Assembly: GCA_025965735.1 (NCBI GenBank)
Contig: JAOPWK010000224.1
Coordinates: 1-5,934 of the forward strand
Direction of reading: 5' to 3'
DNA: 5,934 nucleotides
Source: Frankiales bacterium
GTDB lineage: Bacteria > Actinomycetota > Actinomycetes > Mycobacteriales > SCTD01
Positions 5,001 through 5,934 of this stretch are shown one piece after another (position 1 is the first letter of the stretch; the number at the start of each line of letters is the position of its first letter). The notes beneath the pieces were generated by a model, which saw only the letters and a list, made by a program, of their open reading frames with translations, was not told the origin of the DNA and ran no database searches. The position numbers and the translations under genes were made by a program.

Positions 5001-5934
5001 TCACGGGACCTCGAGCACGTGCGCGTCCAGGAGGGACGTGCCTTCGGGGGTCTGGTAGACGCCCAGCTCGACCGGCAGGTACGCGACGCGCAGCGGGACG
5101 CCCGCGGTGGCTGAGCACGCACGTGCCGCGTCCGCCACGCCCTCGGGCAGTGCGCCGGAGGAGGCGAAGGTTCCCGCATGGCGGCCGTTGCAGCGGAGCA
5201 GGAGGATGCCCCGGTCGTCGAGGTCGTGCTGCCGGCCGGACGCGTCGCGTCCGACGAACCTGAGCCCGCACCCGGCCCGCGCGACGGTGCTGCAGCCGGT
5301 GTCGGCCGCGAGTCCGTAATCGACCAGGACCGGTTCGAGCCGCGGGAGGCGGAAGCCCGGCACGAGGGAGAGCGCCACCGCCAGCGCACCCGCCGTCAGG
5401 GGGAGCCAGCCGAGCCCTCGCCGGTCGCTCGGCGGGGCCGCGGCACGCGCTCGGAGCACCGCCACGGTGCAGCGCGCGGCTGCGTAGAGCAGCAGCGCAG
5501 CCGGGGCGGTGAAGTCGCGGACGAAGCCGTACTTCAGGTGGGCGCCGCCCGCGATCGGGTTGGCGGTGTACCCGAACACCAGACCAGCGGCAGCGATGGC
5601 TGCCACGACGGCGTCCAGCGGCAGCACGAGCCGGTGGCGCAGGAGCAGGATGACGCTGACGATCAGGACGAGGACGCTCGGCAGCAGGAAGGGCAGCTGC
5701 ATGAGCAGCGGCTGCTGCCAGTAGCCCAGGAGGGAGTCGGGAGTCAGCCCCTGCGGCGTGTAGTCCGTCAGCCCCTGGCAGAAGCTCCGGTAGCACGGGT
5801 CGACGAAGAGCTGCACGAGCTTGACCGGCACGCTCCCGGCGCTGAGGGAGAGGTTGGCCTCCTGGCCGGCGGCCGCGTACTGCCGGAACAGGCCGTACTG
5901 GCCGGTGGTCCGGCCGACGAGCAGCACAGCGAGC
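5001..5934 (-). CDS. Polytopic membrane protein of unknown function (C-terminal part)
   Basis: The last 310 or so residues of a membrane protein; the frame is open to the right edge, so the true start is outside the window. A GTG at 5927 lies in frame but I do not take it as the start, because the codons before it remain open. Numbering from that GTG: a mostly polar stretch with two close cysteines (VDPCYRSFC, C45 and C50), four hydrophobic segments (about 78-96, 103-122, 139-158, 173-191), and a final region of about 115 residues without membrane helices. That tail contains Cys212, 220, 246 and 271. KYGFVRDFTAPAALLLYAA (132-150) is the most distinctive motif. The layout of helices, then a soluble tail, resembles GT-C-type or similar cell-envelope membrane proteins near glycan clusters, but I do not recognise the family and see no catalytic motif. 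The paired cysteines suggest, but do not prove, an extracytoplasmic tail with disulfides. It converges on the GT operon and so is controlled separately. Confidence 0.75.
   Translation of the reverse strand, partial: LAVLLVGRTTGQYGLFRQYAAAGQEANLSLSAGSVPVKLVQLFVDPCYRSFCQGLTDYTPQGLTPDSLLGYWQQPLLMQLPFLLPSVLVLIVSVILLLRHRLVLPLDAVVAAIAAAGLVFGYTANPIAGGAHLKYGFVRDFTAPAALLLYAAARCTVAVLRARAAAPPSDRRGLGWLPLTAGALAVALSLVPGFRLPRLEPVLVDYGLAADTGCSTVARAGCGLRFVGRDASGRQHDLDDRGILLLRCNGRHAGTFASSGALPEGVADAARACSATAGVPLRVAYLPVELGVYQTPEGTSLLDAHVLEVP

Noticed and set aside
3731..5389. Long minus-strand open frame opposite the flippase end and second GT2
   Set aside because: The product is Gln/Arg/Pro/His-rich without motifs and overlaps a well-supported GT2. 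The real minus-strand gene at 5001-5934 is in another frame.

Overview
The window is about 5.9 kb of very GC-rich DNA (roughly 70% or more) with strong G/C preference at third codon positions, GTG starts and short gene overlaps. This suggests a high-GC actinobacterium; the sequence does not support a genus call. Every gene I can support fits one theme, assembly and export of a cell-surface polysaccharide or glycan. No RNA gene, mobile element, CRISPR array or long repeat was seen.

Layout, left to right. (1) Positions 1-1359 hold a minus-strand pair read leftward: a family-4 glycosyltransferase (GT4) and, 10 nt downstream, the N-terminal part of an extended-SDR nucleotide-sugar epimerase/dehydratase that runs off the left edge. 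(2) Positions 1360-1562 are a divergent intergenic region of about 203 bp. It holds a good -10 element placed for a leaderless transcript of the next gene. (3) Positions 1563-4984 are a tight plus-strand operon of four genes: a dolichyl-phosphate-mannose-synthase-like GT2, a small DUF2304-type membrane protein with a coiled-coil tail, a Wzx-like flippase of about 12 helices, and a second GT2 of the rhamnosyltransferase (WbbL-like) type. Successive genes overlap by 4, 8 and 7 nt, which implies translational coupling. (4) Positions 5001-5934 hold, on the minus strand and convergent with the operon, the C-terminal part of a polytopic membrane protein with a Cys-containing tail. It runs off the right edge.

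Inferred joint role: the SDR enzyme supplies a modified nucleotide sugar, the glycosyltransferases build a lipid-linked glycan at the inner face of the membrane, and the flippase turns it outward. The DUF2304 protein may anchor the soluble GT2 to the membrane. No initiating phosphoglycosyltransferase, polymerase or ligase is visible here; they may lie outside the window. I found no evidence of a wholly new system. The most interesting points are the GT2/DUF2304 pair, the apparent leaderless start of the operon, and the unassigned membrane protein on the right.
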